A DNA stretch of 64,000 nt from Thysanoteuthis rhombus (GCA_963457665.1 OY735237.1:4240107-4304106); one strand, 5' to 3'. Counted from the stretch's first letter, positions 1 through 8,680 are shown. The notes: generated from the sequence alone by a model not told the origin. Numbers and translations: made by a program.

Positions 1-32
1 GTCCAACGCCTTAACCACTCGGCCACCGTGCT
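1..32 (-). tRNA. tRNA-Leu(UAA), partial at window edge
   Basis: Only the 5' half of the tRNA (acceptor 5' strand, D arm, start of the anticodon arm) lies in the window. It shows the ccaccg variant (A7 to G, a wobble pair) and an S2 spacer. Confidence 0.6.
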
Positions 33-102
33 GTGTGTCCTTTTTGACAATTGTATTTTTCAACGATTCTCATCAATATACATACAAAACTAGATGCAAG
101 CA

Positions 103-185
103 TAGCACGAGTGGGGTTCGAACCCACGTGGACATTTGTCCATTGGAACTTAAGTCCAACGCCTTAACCACTCGGCCATTGTGCT
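103..185 (-). tRNA. tRNA-Leu(UAA), unit 0
   Basis: Consensus except acceptor base 6 (G to A), which makes an A-C mismatch. Spacer type S1 (agtcgt start). Confidence 0.65.
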
Positions 186-255
186 AGTCGTACTTCTCAA
201 CGCTTGTATTTTTCAACGATTCTCATCAATATACATACAAAACTAGATGCAAGCA

Positions 256-338
256 TAGCACGAGTGGGGTTGGAACCAACGTGGACATTTGTCCATTGGA
301 ACTTAAGTCCAACGCCTTAACCACTCGGCCATCGTGCT
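256..338 (-). tRNA. tRNA-Leu(UAA), unit 1, B box altered
   Basis: The T loop reads TTCCAAC instead of TTCGAAC and the T stem GTTGG has a mismatch, so the B box is weakened. Spacer S3. Confidence 0.5.
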
Positions 339-408
339 GTGTGTCCTTCTTGATGATTGTATTTTTCAACGATTCTCATCAATATACATACAAAACTAGA
401 TGCAAGCA

Positions 409-491
409 TAGCACGAGTGGGGTTCGAACCCACGTGGACATTTGTCCATTGGAACTTAAGTCCAACGCCTTAACCACTCGCCCATCGTGCT
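409..491 (-). tRNA. tRNA-Leu(UAA), unit 2
   Basis: Intact A73, anticodon and B box. The 5' D stem reads GGC instead of GCC. Spacer S4. Confidence 0.55.
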
Positions 492-561
492 GTGTGTCTT
501 TCTCGATGATCGTATTTTTCAACGATTCTCATCAATACACATACAAAACTAGATGCAAGCA

Positions 562-644
562 TAGCATGAGCGGGGTTCGAACCCACGTTGTCATTTGTCC
601 ATTGGAACTCAAGTCCAACGACCTAACCACTCGGCCATCGTGCT
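562..644 (-). tRNA. tRNA-Leu-like, unit 3, anticodon UGA
   Basis: The anticodon loop reads CTTGAGT, giving UGA (a serine anticodon) in a leucine body. It also has an acceptor mismatch, a broken variable arm and an altered D stem, so it is probably a pseudogene. Spacer S5. Confidence 0.5.
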
Positions 645-714
645 GTTCGTCCCTCTTATTTCTTGTATTTTTCAACGATTCTCATCAATATACATACAAA
701 ACTAGATGCAAGCA

Positions 715-797
715 TAGCACGAGTGGGGTTGGAACCAACGTGGACATTTGTCCATTAGAACTTAAGTCCAACGCCCTAACCACTTGGCCATTGTGCT
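715..797 (-). tRNA. tRNA-Leu(UAA), unit 4, B box altered
   Basis: T loop TTCCAAC, D arm base 13 G to A, and the A-C acceptor mismatch. Spacer S6. Confidence 0.45.
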
Positions 798-867
798 GTT
801 CGTCCCTCCTGATGCTTGTATTTTTCAACGATTCTCATCAATATACATACAAAACTAGATGCAAGCA

Positions 868-950
868 TAGCACGAGTGGGGTTCGAACCAAAGTGGACAT
901 TTGTCCATTGGAACTTAAGTCCAACGCCTTAACCACTCGGCCATCGTGCT
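868..950 (-). tRNA. tRNA-Leu(UAA), unit 5
   Basis: The B box core is intact, but the T stem 5' strand is changed to TTTGG. Acceptor and D arm are consensus. Spacer S7. Confidence 0.55.
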
Positions 951-1020
951 GTTCGTCACTCTTGATGCTTGTATTTTTCAACGATTCTCATCAATATACA
1001 TACAAAACTAGATGCAAGCA

Positions 1021-1103
1021 TAGCACGAGTGGGGTTGGAACCAACGTGGACATTTGTCCATTGAAACTTAAGTCCAACGCCTTAACCACTCGGCCACCGT
1101 GCT
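1021..1103 (-). tRNA. tRNA-Leu(UAA), unit 6, B box altered
   Basis: T loop TTCCAAC, one wobble in the anticodon stem, and A7 to G (wobble). Spacer S2. Confidence 0.45.
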
Positions 1104-1173
1104 GTGTGTCCTTTTTGACAATTGTATTTTTCAACGATTCTCATCAATATACATACAAAACTAGATGCAAGCA

Positions 1174-1256
1174 TAGCACGAGTGGGGTTCGAACCCACGT
1201 GGACATTTGTCCATTGGAACTTAAGTCCAACTTCTTAACCACTCGGCCATCGTGCT
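1174..1256 (-). tRNA. tRNA-Leu(UAA), unit 7, D stem broken
   Basis: The 3' D stem GGC is replaced by GAA. The rest is consensus. Spacer S1. Confidence 0.5.
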
Positions 1257-1326
1257 AGTCGTATTTCTCAACGCTTGTATTTTTCAACGATTCTCATCAA
1301 TATACATACAAAACTAGATGCAAGCA

Positions 1327-1409
1327 TAGCACGAGTGGGGTTCGAACCCACGTGGACATTTGTCCATTGGAACTTAAGTCCAACTTCTTAACCACTCGGC
1401 CATCGTGCT
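1327..1409 (-). tRNA. tRNA-Leu(UAA), unit 8, D stem broken
   Basis: It shares the D-stem change of its neighbour at 1174, pointing to a recent duplication of the pair. Spacer S1. Confidence 0.5.
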
Positions 1410-1479
1410 AGTCGTACTTCTCAACGCTTGTATTTTTCAACGATTCTCATCAATATACATACAAAACTAGATGCAAGCA

Positions 1480-1562
1480 TAGCACGAGTGGGGTTCGAAC
1501 CCACGTGGACATTTGTCCATTGGAACTTAAGTCCAACGCCTAAACCACTCGGGCATCGTGCT
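1480..1562 (-). tRNA. tRNA-Leu(UAA), unit 9
   Basis: D arm base 10 is G to C and one D-loop base is changed. T arm and anticodon arm are consensus. Spacer S7. Confidence 0.55.
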
Positions 1563-1632
1563 GTTCGTCACTCTTGATGCTTGTATTTTTCAACGATTCT
1601 CATCAATATACATACAAAACTAGATGCAAGCA

Positions 1633-1715
1633 TAGCACGAGTGGGGTTGGAACCAACGTGGACATTTGTCCATTGGAACTTAAGTTCAACGCCTTAACCA
1701 CTCGGCCACCGTGCT
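1633..1715 (-). tRNA. tRNA-Leu(UAA), unit 10, B box altered
   Basis: T loop TTCCAAC plus an A-C mismatch in the anticodon stem. Spacer S2. Confidence 0.45.
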
Positions 1716-1785
1716 GTGTGTCCTTTTTGACAATTGTATTTTTCAACGATTCTCATCAATATACATACAAAACTAGATGCAAGCA

Positions 1786-1868
1786 TAGCACGAGTGGGGT
1801 TCGAACCCACGTGGACTTTTGCCCATTGAAACTTAAGTCCAACGCCTTAACCACTCGGCCATCGTGCT
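1786..1868 (-). tRNA. tRNA-Leu(UAA), unit 11, variant-loop type
   Basis: The variable arm loop is AAAA with a G-U pair, and one G-U replaces G-C in the anticodon stem. All stems still pair, so it is a structurally credible tRNA. Spacer S1. Confidence 0.7.
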
Positions 1869-1938
1869 AGTCGTACTTCTCAACGCTTGTATTTTTCAAC
1901 GATTCTCATCAATATACATACAAAACTAGATGCAAGCA

Positions 1939-2021
1939 TAGCACGAGTGGGGTTCGAACCCACGTGGACATTTGTCCATTGGAACTTAAGTCCAACGCCT
2001 TAACCACTCGGCCATTGTGCT
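1939..2021 (-). tRNA. tRNA-Leu(UAA), unit 12
   Basis: Consensus apart from the A-C acceptor mismatch at position 6. Spacer S8. Confidence 0.65.
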
Positions 2022-2091
2022 GTGTGTCCTTCTTGATGCTTGTATTTTTCAACGATTCTCATCAATATACATACAAAACTAGATGCAAGCA

Positions 2092-2174
2092 TAGCACGAG
2101 TGGGGTCCGAACCCACGTGGACATTTGTCCATTGGAACTTAAGTCCAACGCCTAAACCACTCGGGCATCGTGCT
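2092..2174 (-). tRNA. tRNA-Leu(UAA), unit 13
   Basis: The conserved T-loop A58 is G and D arm base 10 is C. Spacer S7. Confidence 0.5.
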
Positions 2175-2244
2175 GTTCGTCACTCTTGATGCTTGTATTT
2201 TTCAACGATTCTCATCAATATACATACAAAACTAGATGCAAGCA

Positions 2245-2327
2245 TAGCACGAGTGGGGTTCGAACCCACGTGGACTTTTGCCCATTGAAACTTAAGTCCA
2301 ACGCCTTAACCACTCGGCCATCGTGCT
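2245..2327 (-). tRNA. tRNA-Leu(UAA), unit 14, variant-loop type
   Basis: Same paired variant as the unit at 1786, with all stems maintained. Spacer S1. Confidence 0.7.
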
Positions 2328-2397
2328 AGTCGTACTTCTCAACGCTTGTATTTTTCAACGATTCTCATCAATATACATACAAAACTAGATGCAAGCA

Positions 2398-2480
2398 TAG
2401 CACGAGTGGGGTTCGAACCCACGTGGACATTTGTCCATTGGAACTTAAGTCCAACACCTTAAACACTCGGCCATTGTGCT
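2398..2480 (-). tRNA. tRNA-Leu(UAA), unit 15
   Basis: The D-loop GG pair is disrupted (GTGTTT) and the acceptor carries the A-C mismatch. Spacer S8. Confidence 0.5.
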
Positions 2481-2550
2481 GTGTGTCCTTCTTGATGCTT
2501 GTATTTTTCAACGATTCTCATCAATATACATACAAAACTAGATGCAAGCA

Positions 2551-2633
2551 TAGCACGAGTGGGGTCCGAACCCACGTGGACATTTGTCCATTGGAACTTA
2601 AGTCCAACGCCTAAACCACTCGGGCATCGTGCT
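2551..2633 (-). tRNA. tRNA-Leu(UAA), unit 16
   Basis: Same A58 and base-10 changes as the unit at 2092, three units away. Spacer S7. Confidence 0.5.
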
Positions 2634-2703
2634 GTTCGTCACTCTTGATGCTTGTATTTTTCAACGATTCTCATCAATATACATACAAAACTAGATGCAA
2701 GCA

Positions 2704-2786
2704 TAGCACGAGTGGGGTTGGAACCAACGTGGACATTTGTCCATTGGAACTTAAGTCCAACGCCTTAACCACTCGGCCACCGTGCT
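2704..2786 (-). tRNA. tRNA-Leu(UAA), unit 17, B box altered
   Basis: T loop TTCCAAC and A7 to G wobble. Anticodon arm is consensus. Spacer S2. Confidence 0.5.
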
Positions 2787-2856
2787 GTGTGTCCTTTTTG
2801 ACAATTGTATTTTTCAACGATTCTCATCAATATACATACAAAACTAGATGCAAGCA

Positions 2857-2939
2857 TAGCACGAGTGGGGTTCGAACCCACGTGGACTTTTGCCCATTGA
2901 AACTTAAGTCCAACGCCTTAACCACTCGGCCATCGTGCT
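2857..2939 (-). tRNA. tRNA-Leu(UAA), unit 18, variant-loop type
   Basis: Paired variable-arm variant with all stems kept. Spacer S1. Confidence 0.7.
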
Positions 2940-3009
2940 AGTCGTACTTCTCAACGCTTGTATTTTTCAACGATTCTCATCAATATACATACAAAACTAG
3001 ATGCAAGCA

Positions 3010-3092
3010 TAGCACGAGTGGGGTTCGAACCCACGTGGACATTTGTCCATTGGAACTTAAGTCCAACGCCTTAAACACTCGGCCACCGTGCT
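3010..3092 (-). tRNA. tRNA-Leu(UAA), unit 19
   Basis: The D-loop GG pair is disrupted, with A7 to G wobble. B box intact. Spacer S3. Confidence 0.55.
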
Positions 3093-3162
3093 GTGTGTCC
3101 TTCTTGATGATTGTATTTTTCAACGATTCTCATCAATATACATACAAAACTAGATGCAAGCA

Positions 3163-3245
3163 TAGCACGAGTGGGGTTCGAACCCACGTGGACATTTGTC
3201 CATTGGAACTTAAGTCCAACGCCTTAACCACTCGGCCATCGTGCT
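3163..3245 (-). tRNA. tRNA-Leu(UAA), unit 20, perfect consensus
   Basis: Every stem pairs, A and B boxes are intact, A73 is present and a TTTT follows. This is one of four copies identical to the array consensus. Spacer S4. Confidence 0.85.
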
Positions 3246-3315
3246 GTGTGTCTTTCTTGATGATCGTATTTTTCAACGATTCTCATCAATACACATACAA
3301 AACTAGATGCAAGCA

Positions 3316-3398
3316 TAGCACGAGCGGGGTTCGAACCCACGTTGTCATTTGTCCATTGGAACTTAAGTCCAATGACCTAACCACTCGGCCATCGTGCT
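3316..3398 (-). tRNA. tRNA-Leu(UAA), unit 21
   Basis: It shares the variable-arm and D-stem changes of the unit at 562 but keeps the UAA anticodon and acceptor stem. Spacer S5. Confidence 0.5.
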
Positions 3399-3468
3399 GT
3401 TCGTCCCTCTTATTTCTTGTATTTTTCAACGATTCTCATCAATATACATACAAAACTAGATGCAAGCA

Positions 3469-3551
3469 TAGCACGAGTGGGGTTCGAACCCACGTGGACA
3501 TTTGTCCATTAGAACTTAAGTCCAACGCCCTAACCACTTGGCCATTGTGCT
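3469..3551 (-). tRNA. tRNA-Leu(UAA), unit 22
   Basis: It has the D-arm and acceptor changes of the unit at 715, but its T loop is intact. Spacer S6. Confidence 0.5.
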
Positions 3552-3621
3552 GTTCGTCCCTCCTGATGCTTGTATTTTTCAACGATTCTCATCAATATAC
3601 ATACAAAACTAGATGCAAGCA

Positions 3622-3704
3622 TAGCACGAGTGGGGTTCGAACCCACGTGGACATTTGTCCATTGGAACTTAAGTCCAACGCCTTAACCACTCGGCCATCG
3701 TGCT
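3622..3704 (-). tRNA. tRNA-Leu(UAA), unit 23, perfect consensus
   Basis: Second fully consensus copy with all arms paired. Spacer S7. Confidence 0.85.
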
Positions 3705-3774
3705 GTTCGTCACTCTTGATGCTTGTATTTTTCAACGATTCTCATCAATATACATACAAAACTAGATGCAAGCA

Positions 3775-3857
3775 TAGCACGAGTGGGGTTCGAACCCACG
3801 TGGACATTTGTCCATTGGAACTTAAGTCCAACTTCTTAACCACTCGGCCATCGTGCT
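3775..3857 (-). tRNA. tRNA-Leu(UAA), unit 24, D stem broken
   Basis: 3' D stem GAA as in the units at 1174 and 1327. Spacer S1. Confidence 0.5.
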
Positions 3858-3927
3858 AGTCGTACTTCTCAACGCTTGTATTTTTCAACGATTCTCATCA
3901 ATATACATACAAAACTAGATGCAAGCA

Positions 3928-4010
3928 TAGCACGAGTGGGGTTCGAACACACGTGGACATTTGTCTATTGGAACTTAAGTCCAACGCCTTAACCACTCGG
4001 CCACCGTGCT
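3928..4010 (-). tRNA. tRNA-Leu(UAA), unit 25
   Basis: One T-stem mismatch (GTGTG), one variable-arm change and A7 to G. Spacer S2. Confidence 0.5.
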
Positions 4011-4080
4011 GTGTGTCCTTTTTGACAATTGTATTTTTCAACGATTCTCATCAATATACATACAAAACTAGATGCAAGCA

Positions 4081-4163
4081 TAGCACGAGTGGGGTTCGAA
4101 CCCACGTGGACTTTTGCCCATTGAAACTTAAGTCCAACGCCTTAACCACTCGGCCATCGTGCT
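4081..4163 (-). tRNA. tRNA-Leu(UAA), unit 26, variant-loop type
   Basis: Paired variable-arm variant with all stems kept. Spacer S1. Confidence 0.7.
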
Positions 4164-4233
4164 AGTCGTACTTCTCAACGCTTGTATTTTTCAACGATTC
4201 TCATCAATATACATACAAAACTAGATGCAAGCA

Positions 4234-4316
4234 TAGCACGAGTGGGGTTCGAACCCAAGTGGACATTTGTCCATTGGAACTTAAGTCCAATGCCTTAACC
4301 ACTCGGCCATCGTGCT
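4234..4316 (-). tRNA. tRNA-Leu(UAA), unit 27
   Basis: First T-stem base changed and one base changed at the D/anticodon junction. Acceptor consensus. Spacer S8. Confidence 0.6.
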
Positions 4317-4386
4317 GTGTGTCCTTCTTGATGCTTGTATTTTTCAACGATTCTCATCAATATACATACAAAACTAGATGCAAGCA

Positions 4387-4469
4387 TAGCACGAGTGGGG
4401 TTCGAACCCACGTGGACATTTGTCCATTGGAACTTAAGTCCAACGCCTAAACCACTCGGGCATCGTGCT
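4387..4469 (-). tRNA. tRNA-Leu(UAA), unit 28
   Basis: D arm base 10 G to C. B box and anticodon arm intact. Spacer S7 with one change. Confidence 0.55.
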
Positions 4470-4539
4470 GTTTGTCACTCTTGATGCTTGTATTTTTCAA
4501 CGATTCTCATCAATATACATACAAAACTAGATGCAAGCA

Positions 4540-4622
4540 TAGCACGAGTGGGGTTCGAACCCATGTGGACTTTTGCCCATTGAAACTTAAGTCCAACGCC
4601 TTAACCACTCGGCCATCGTGCT
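4540..4622 (-). tRNA. tRNA-Leu(UAA), unit 29, variant-loop type
   Basis: Variant-loop type with one additional T-stem mismatch. Spacer S1. Confidence 0.6.
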
Positions 4623-4692
4623 AGTCGTACTTCTCAACGCTTGTATTTTTCAACGATTCTCATCAATATACATACAAAACTAGATGCAAGCA

Positions 4693-4775
4693 TAGCACTA
4701 GTGGGGTTCGAACCCACGTGGACATTTGTCCATTGGAACTTAAGTCCAACGCCTTAACCACTCGGCCATTGTGCT
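4693..4775 (-). tRNA. tRNA-Leu(UAA), unit 30
   Basis: Both acceptor strands are changed at the same pair, giving A-A. All other arms are consensus. Spacer S3. Confidence 0.6.
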
Positions 4776-4845
4776 GTGTGTCCTTCTTGATGATTGTATT
4801 TTTCAACGATTCTCATCAATATACATACAAAACTAGATGCAAGCA

Positions 4846-4928
4846 TAGCACGAGTGGGGTTCGAACCCACGTGGACATTTGTCCATTGGAACTTAAGTCC
4901 AACGCCTTAACCACTCGGCCATCGTGCT
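4846..4928 (-). tRNA. tRNA-Leu(UAA), unit 31, perfect consensus
   Basis: Third fully consensus copy. Spacer S3. Confidence 0.85.
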
Positions 4929-4998
4929 GTGTGTCCTTCTTGATGATTGTATTTTTCAACGATTCTCATCAATATACATACAAAACTAGATGCAAGCA

Positions 4999-5081
4999 TA
5001 GCACGAGTGGGGTTCGAACCAACGTGGACATTTGTCCATTGGAACTTAAGTCCAACGCCTTAACCACTCGGCCATCGTGCT
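4999..5081 (-). tRNA. tRNA-Leu(UAA), unit 32
   Basis: Consensus except for one T-stem mismatch (GTTGG). B box core intact. Spacer S3. Confidence 0.65.
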
Positions 5082-5151
5082 GTGTGTCCTTCTTGATGAT
5101 TGTATTTTTCAACGATTCTCATCAATATACATACAAAACTAGATGCAAGCA

Positions 5152-5234
5152 TAGCACGAGTGGGGTTCGAACCCACGTGGACATTTGTCCATTGGAACTT
5201 AAGTCCAACGCCTTAACCACTCGGCCATCGTGCT
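5152..5234 (-). tRNA. tRNA-Leu(UAA), unit 33, perfect consensus
   Basis: Fourth fully consensus copy, but its upstream spacer (ggttttcc) is unlike any other unit. Confidence 0.85.
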
Positions 5235-5304
5235 GGTTTTCCTTTTTGATGATTGTATTTTTCAACGATTCTCATCAATATACATACAAAACTAGATACA
5301 AGCA

Positions 5305-5387
5305 TAGCACGAGTGGGGTTCGAACCCACGTGGACATTTGTCCATTGGAACTTAAGTCCAACGCCTTAACCACTCGGCCATTGTGTT
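5305..5387 (-). tRNA. tRNA-Leu(UAA), unit 34
   Basis: The acceptor 5' strand is AACACAA, with two mismatches. Its spacer is diverged. This begins the decaying edge. Confidence 0.5.
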
Positions 5388-5457
5388 TTGTGTCCTTCTT
5401 TACAATTATGTTTTTCATTGATTATCATCAATATACATACAAAACAAGATGCAAGCA

Positions 5458-5540
5458 TAGCACGAGTGGGGTTCGAACCCACGTGGACATTTGTCCATTG
5501 GAACTTAAGTCCAACGCCTTAACCACTCGGCAATGGTGCT
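5458..5540 (-). tRNA. tRNA-Leu(UAA), unit 35
   Basis: The acceptor and D-arm 5' side is altered (AGCACCATTGCC). T and anticodon arms are consensus. Confidence 0.45.
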
Positions 5541-5610
5541 GAGTGTTTTTCTTTACAATTGTATTCTTCATCGATTCTCATCAATATACATACAAAACTA
5601 GATGAGAGGA

Positions 5611-5693
5611 TAGCACGAGTAGGGTTTGAACCCATGCGGGCATTTGTCCATTGGAACTTAAGTCCAACGCCGTAACCCATCGTCCATCGTGGT
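5611..5693 (-). pseudogene. tRNA-Leu pseudogene, unit 36
   Basis: Still in 153-bp register and with UAA, but the T arm, D arm and acceptor have many changes. It is the last unit in the strict array. Confidence 0.6.
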
Positions 5694-5759
5694 ATCGATC
5701 ATTCTTGCCAATTTATCTTCATCGAATTCAATCAAGTCATGTGCAAAAACTAATTTCGA

Positions 5760-7785
5760 AAATCGTACACATGAGGTTATAACTCTTGCGGACATATGAC
5801 CATCAAAACTTGAGTCCAACGCCGTAACCACTCGGCCATTTCGCCGTTGGTCATCGTTGACCATTATATTATCAACTGTTTTCATCATTTTACATTCGAA
5901 AGAATAGCCCTGGTGTTATTTGAACCCATGATTTTTGTCCATAAGCCCAACACATTAACTCTTTGGCCATTGTGCTCTTTGCTTCCTTTAGCAAGTACAT
6001 TTCTGATGATTTTCATCGATATACGTAAAAAAATAAACATGGGAGAATTTGCCGTGGGGTGTTTCAACCGAGACTCTGATTTGTCTCTTGAAAGTCTAGT
6101 CAAATGTTTCAATCACTTGGCTGTCGTGTTTTTAACAATTTTGTCTATTGTATCTCCAACAATTATCTTCACTATACATACATACATGCACGCATGGTTA
6201 AACATTGGAGGATAGGACCTGGTGGGTTCGAACCAACGCGGGCATTTTTTCATTGGAATTTACACACAACGCCATCGTCCTGCTTGCATTTTTTGACAAT
6301 TTCATTTCCAAGTATTCCCATAAGTGTGCATTTAAAATTAAATATGTGTGATTAGCACTTGTTGGGCTCGAACCCATGGGGATATTTGTCTCTTGGAACT
6401 CGTGTCTAATGCCTCAGCAACTCGAACATTGAATAGTTTGCTAATTTTGACCATTTAATTCTCCAGTATTCTTATCAGTGTACATTCAAAATTAAACATA
6501 GGAGAATTGTATGAGTGAGGTTCTAACCAATGCCGACATTTGTCCATCGGAACTTTTGTTCACTGCTTTTACCCCTCGGCCATTGTGCTGTTTGCCAATC
6601 ATGACTGTTCCATTTTCAAAGATTTTCATTAGTGGACATTCAAAATTTATTGGAGAAGTCTAATGCGACTTTGTCTCAAACACTGTCAAATTTCCTTCCA
6701 TTTGAAAACAATTTCTGTTCCTCAATACCTTTGATTGTGTTCTCTTTGTTTCTTGATCCAATTTCATTTGAATTTTTTTCTGTCTACATCCAAAATCTTT
6801 ATAAAGCAAGCAAGCTATGATAGGTGTCCGGTCTTCCATGGACTTTTGTCTATTGTATTCTTTGTCAAAAGCCCTAACCCTTCTGCCATCGTGTTGTCAA
6901 CAGCGTATTATATTTTCTTTTCTAGGTGTATGTATCTTTATACGTTAAAAATATTACGAATAATAATAATAAATAATCTGCACCATTCGTTTTCAAAGCT
7001 TCGCTTACATTTTTCTGCTGTAACTCGAATGCAGCGTTTCAACCACTGCACTGTCTGCTACATTGGACAATCTCACTTTCAAGATTTGTATACATTCCAA
7101 TTTGTATGATCTGGCTCTTATTAGTGACACTTGTCGATTTGAACTCCAACCCTTTAACCAAATGGCTATCGAGCTATCCGTGACAATTTTACTTTGAGAT
7201 ATTTTTCTGTGTATACATTTTAATTTCCATGGGAGATAATAGCACAAAACTGTGAGGAACTATCCATTGGAGCTCATGTTCAATGCCTAACCCATTCGGC
7301 CACCGTGCTGTGCGCCACTTTTGACGATATAACTGTAAAGTATTTGTATCAGAATACATTCAAAATAAAATATGGATATCTAGCACGACTGGGACTCTAA
7401 CACACTAAGATATTCTTCCGTCAGAACTTTAGTTCAATGGTTTTATCAATCGGCCATTTTCTTTCTGCTTCGTTGGAAAATATCTTTCAAAGTATAATTA
7501 TCAGTATACATTCCAAATCGAAAAGAATATGGTTAGCGAGTAGGCTTTGAATCTTTGTGAATATTTGTCCATTAGAACTTAAGTCCAATACGTAATACAC
7601 TTGGCCATCGTGCTTTCTTCCGCTGGTGACAATTTTACTTTCAAGTAAACCCTGAGATGAAATAATATCAGTAAACATTCCATATTAGATATTGGATGTT
7701 AATAGCACGAGTTTAGTTCGAATCAACGTTTTTCTCCAACTGAACTTATGCCCAATGCCCAAACTACTTGGAAAGTCTCAATAAC
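5760..7785 (-). repeat. Decayed flank of the tRNA-Leu array, about 14 units
   Basis: Degenerate tRNA-Leu units continue. Their tRNA 5' ends are recognisable at about 5846, 5976, 6130, 6284, 6436, 6589, 6740, 6895, 7059, 7175, 7319, 7470, 7614 and 7780, spaced mostly 144 to 166 bp. B-box remnants such as gggttcgaacc survive near 6225. Anticodon arms and stems are heavily mutated. Divergence is much greater than inside 1-5693, so these look like old units no longer homogenised. Confidence 0.82.
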
Positions 7786-8350
7786 TTACGTCCCAATAAG
7801 ATTTCAATTTTTTTATTTAAGCTGTGGGTTTCTTTAATTAATAACTTTAATACCTCTTACTAAACTGTGGTGTTTTGGTGAATCACCGGTCACATTTATA
7901 TGACCTGCATCAGGCTCTTGATTCTATGTTGATTTATACACAGAAATCATGCAATTATTACCGAGGTGTGTGCATATGCAGATTATACTCTAGTATTATA
8001 TTTTCCAATTCCCAAAAGCTAGTATGTGAAAAACAGGTCCGGGGGTCCCATCAGTCACCTCGGATAATTTGTTGGTTATATCTTTATTCCACCTTGAGTT
8101 ATGATAACACAGACGGACAAACAAACATTTGGTTGGTTATACGTGATACATAATAGTACATGTTTAGGTAAGCCAACCACAGTCAGGCAAGATACAAGTG
8201 TCAGCTATAATTCAATTAACAATCGAAAAGAAAAATACAATAAATTCAATTCCCCATTGAACGTATAATTGTGGAGTTTATCACGTTTAAAATAACGTGA
8301 TATCTTATTTCTTCTGGATCAATAGAATATTGCACGACGTGAAGCTCGCG
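7786..8350. other. No gene recognised
   Basis: AT-rich single-copy-looking sequence after the array. I see no supported coding or RNA feature. Confidence 0.5.
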
Positions 8351-8351
8351 A

Positions 8352-8360
8352 ATATATATA

Positions 8361-8421
<61 letters not shown>

Positions 8422-8530
8422 TAGTTATTCCACGTAAAAAAATTCGAATATATTGAATTCCTGTGCAATGAATCTTAACACATACATACTAACAGACACA
8501 AACACACACACACACACACACACACACATA

Positions 8531-8585
<55 letters not shown>

Positions 8586-8680
8586 ACAGCAATTTTTTTC
8601 TGCACAGATTTCATTGGATAATATTGACAACATTTTTTTTGTAATTTTCTCCAGTTTTCGAATGGCATTCTCTCTCCCCC

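Larger units (their letters stand above)
1..5693 (-). repeat. Tandem array of tRNA-Leu(UAA) units, 153-bp period
   Basis: One partial unit and 37 complete units start every 153 bp with no insertion or deletion (tRNA low ends at 103 + 153k, k = 0 to 36). On the minus strand each unit encodes an 83-nt class II tRNA: acceptor AGCACGA/TCGTGCT, U8, A box TGGCCGAGTGG, anticodon loop CTTAAGT (UAA), a variable arm TGGAC/GTCCA, T arm GTGGG-TTCGAAC-CCCAC, B box GGTTCGAACCC and discriminator A73, which is the leucine identity base. A TTTT lies about 13 nt downstream in each spacer and fits a Pol III terminator. The spacer has an almost invariant distal part of about 50 bp and a variable segment of about 20 bp just before the tRNA 5' end. 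I sort that segment into types S1 to S8. Whether the units are transcribed is unknown. Confidence 0.93.

Noticed and set aside
281..5542. Plus-strand frames up to 325 codons with 51-residue repeats
   Set aside because: They are antisense to the tRNA-Leu array, and the frame stays open only because the period is divisible by three.
1..7785. CRISPR-like array
   Set aside because: Repeat and spacer are both conserved, the repeat is a full tRNA with Pol III boxes, and the context is animal DNA.
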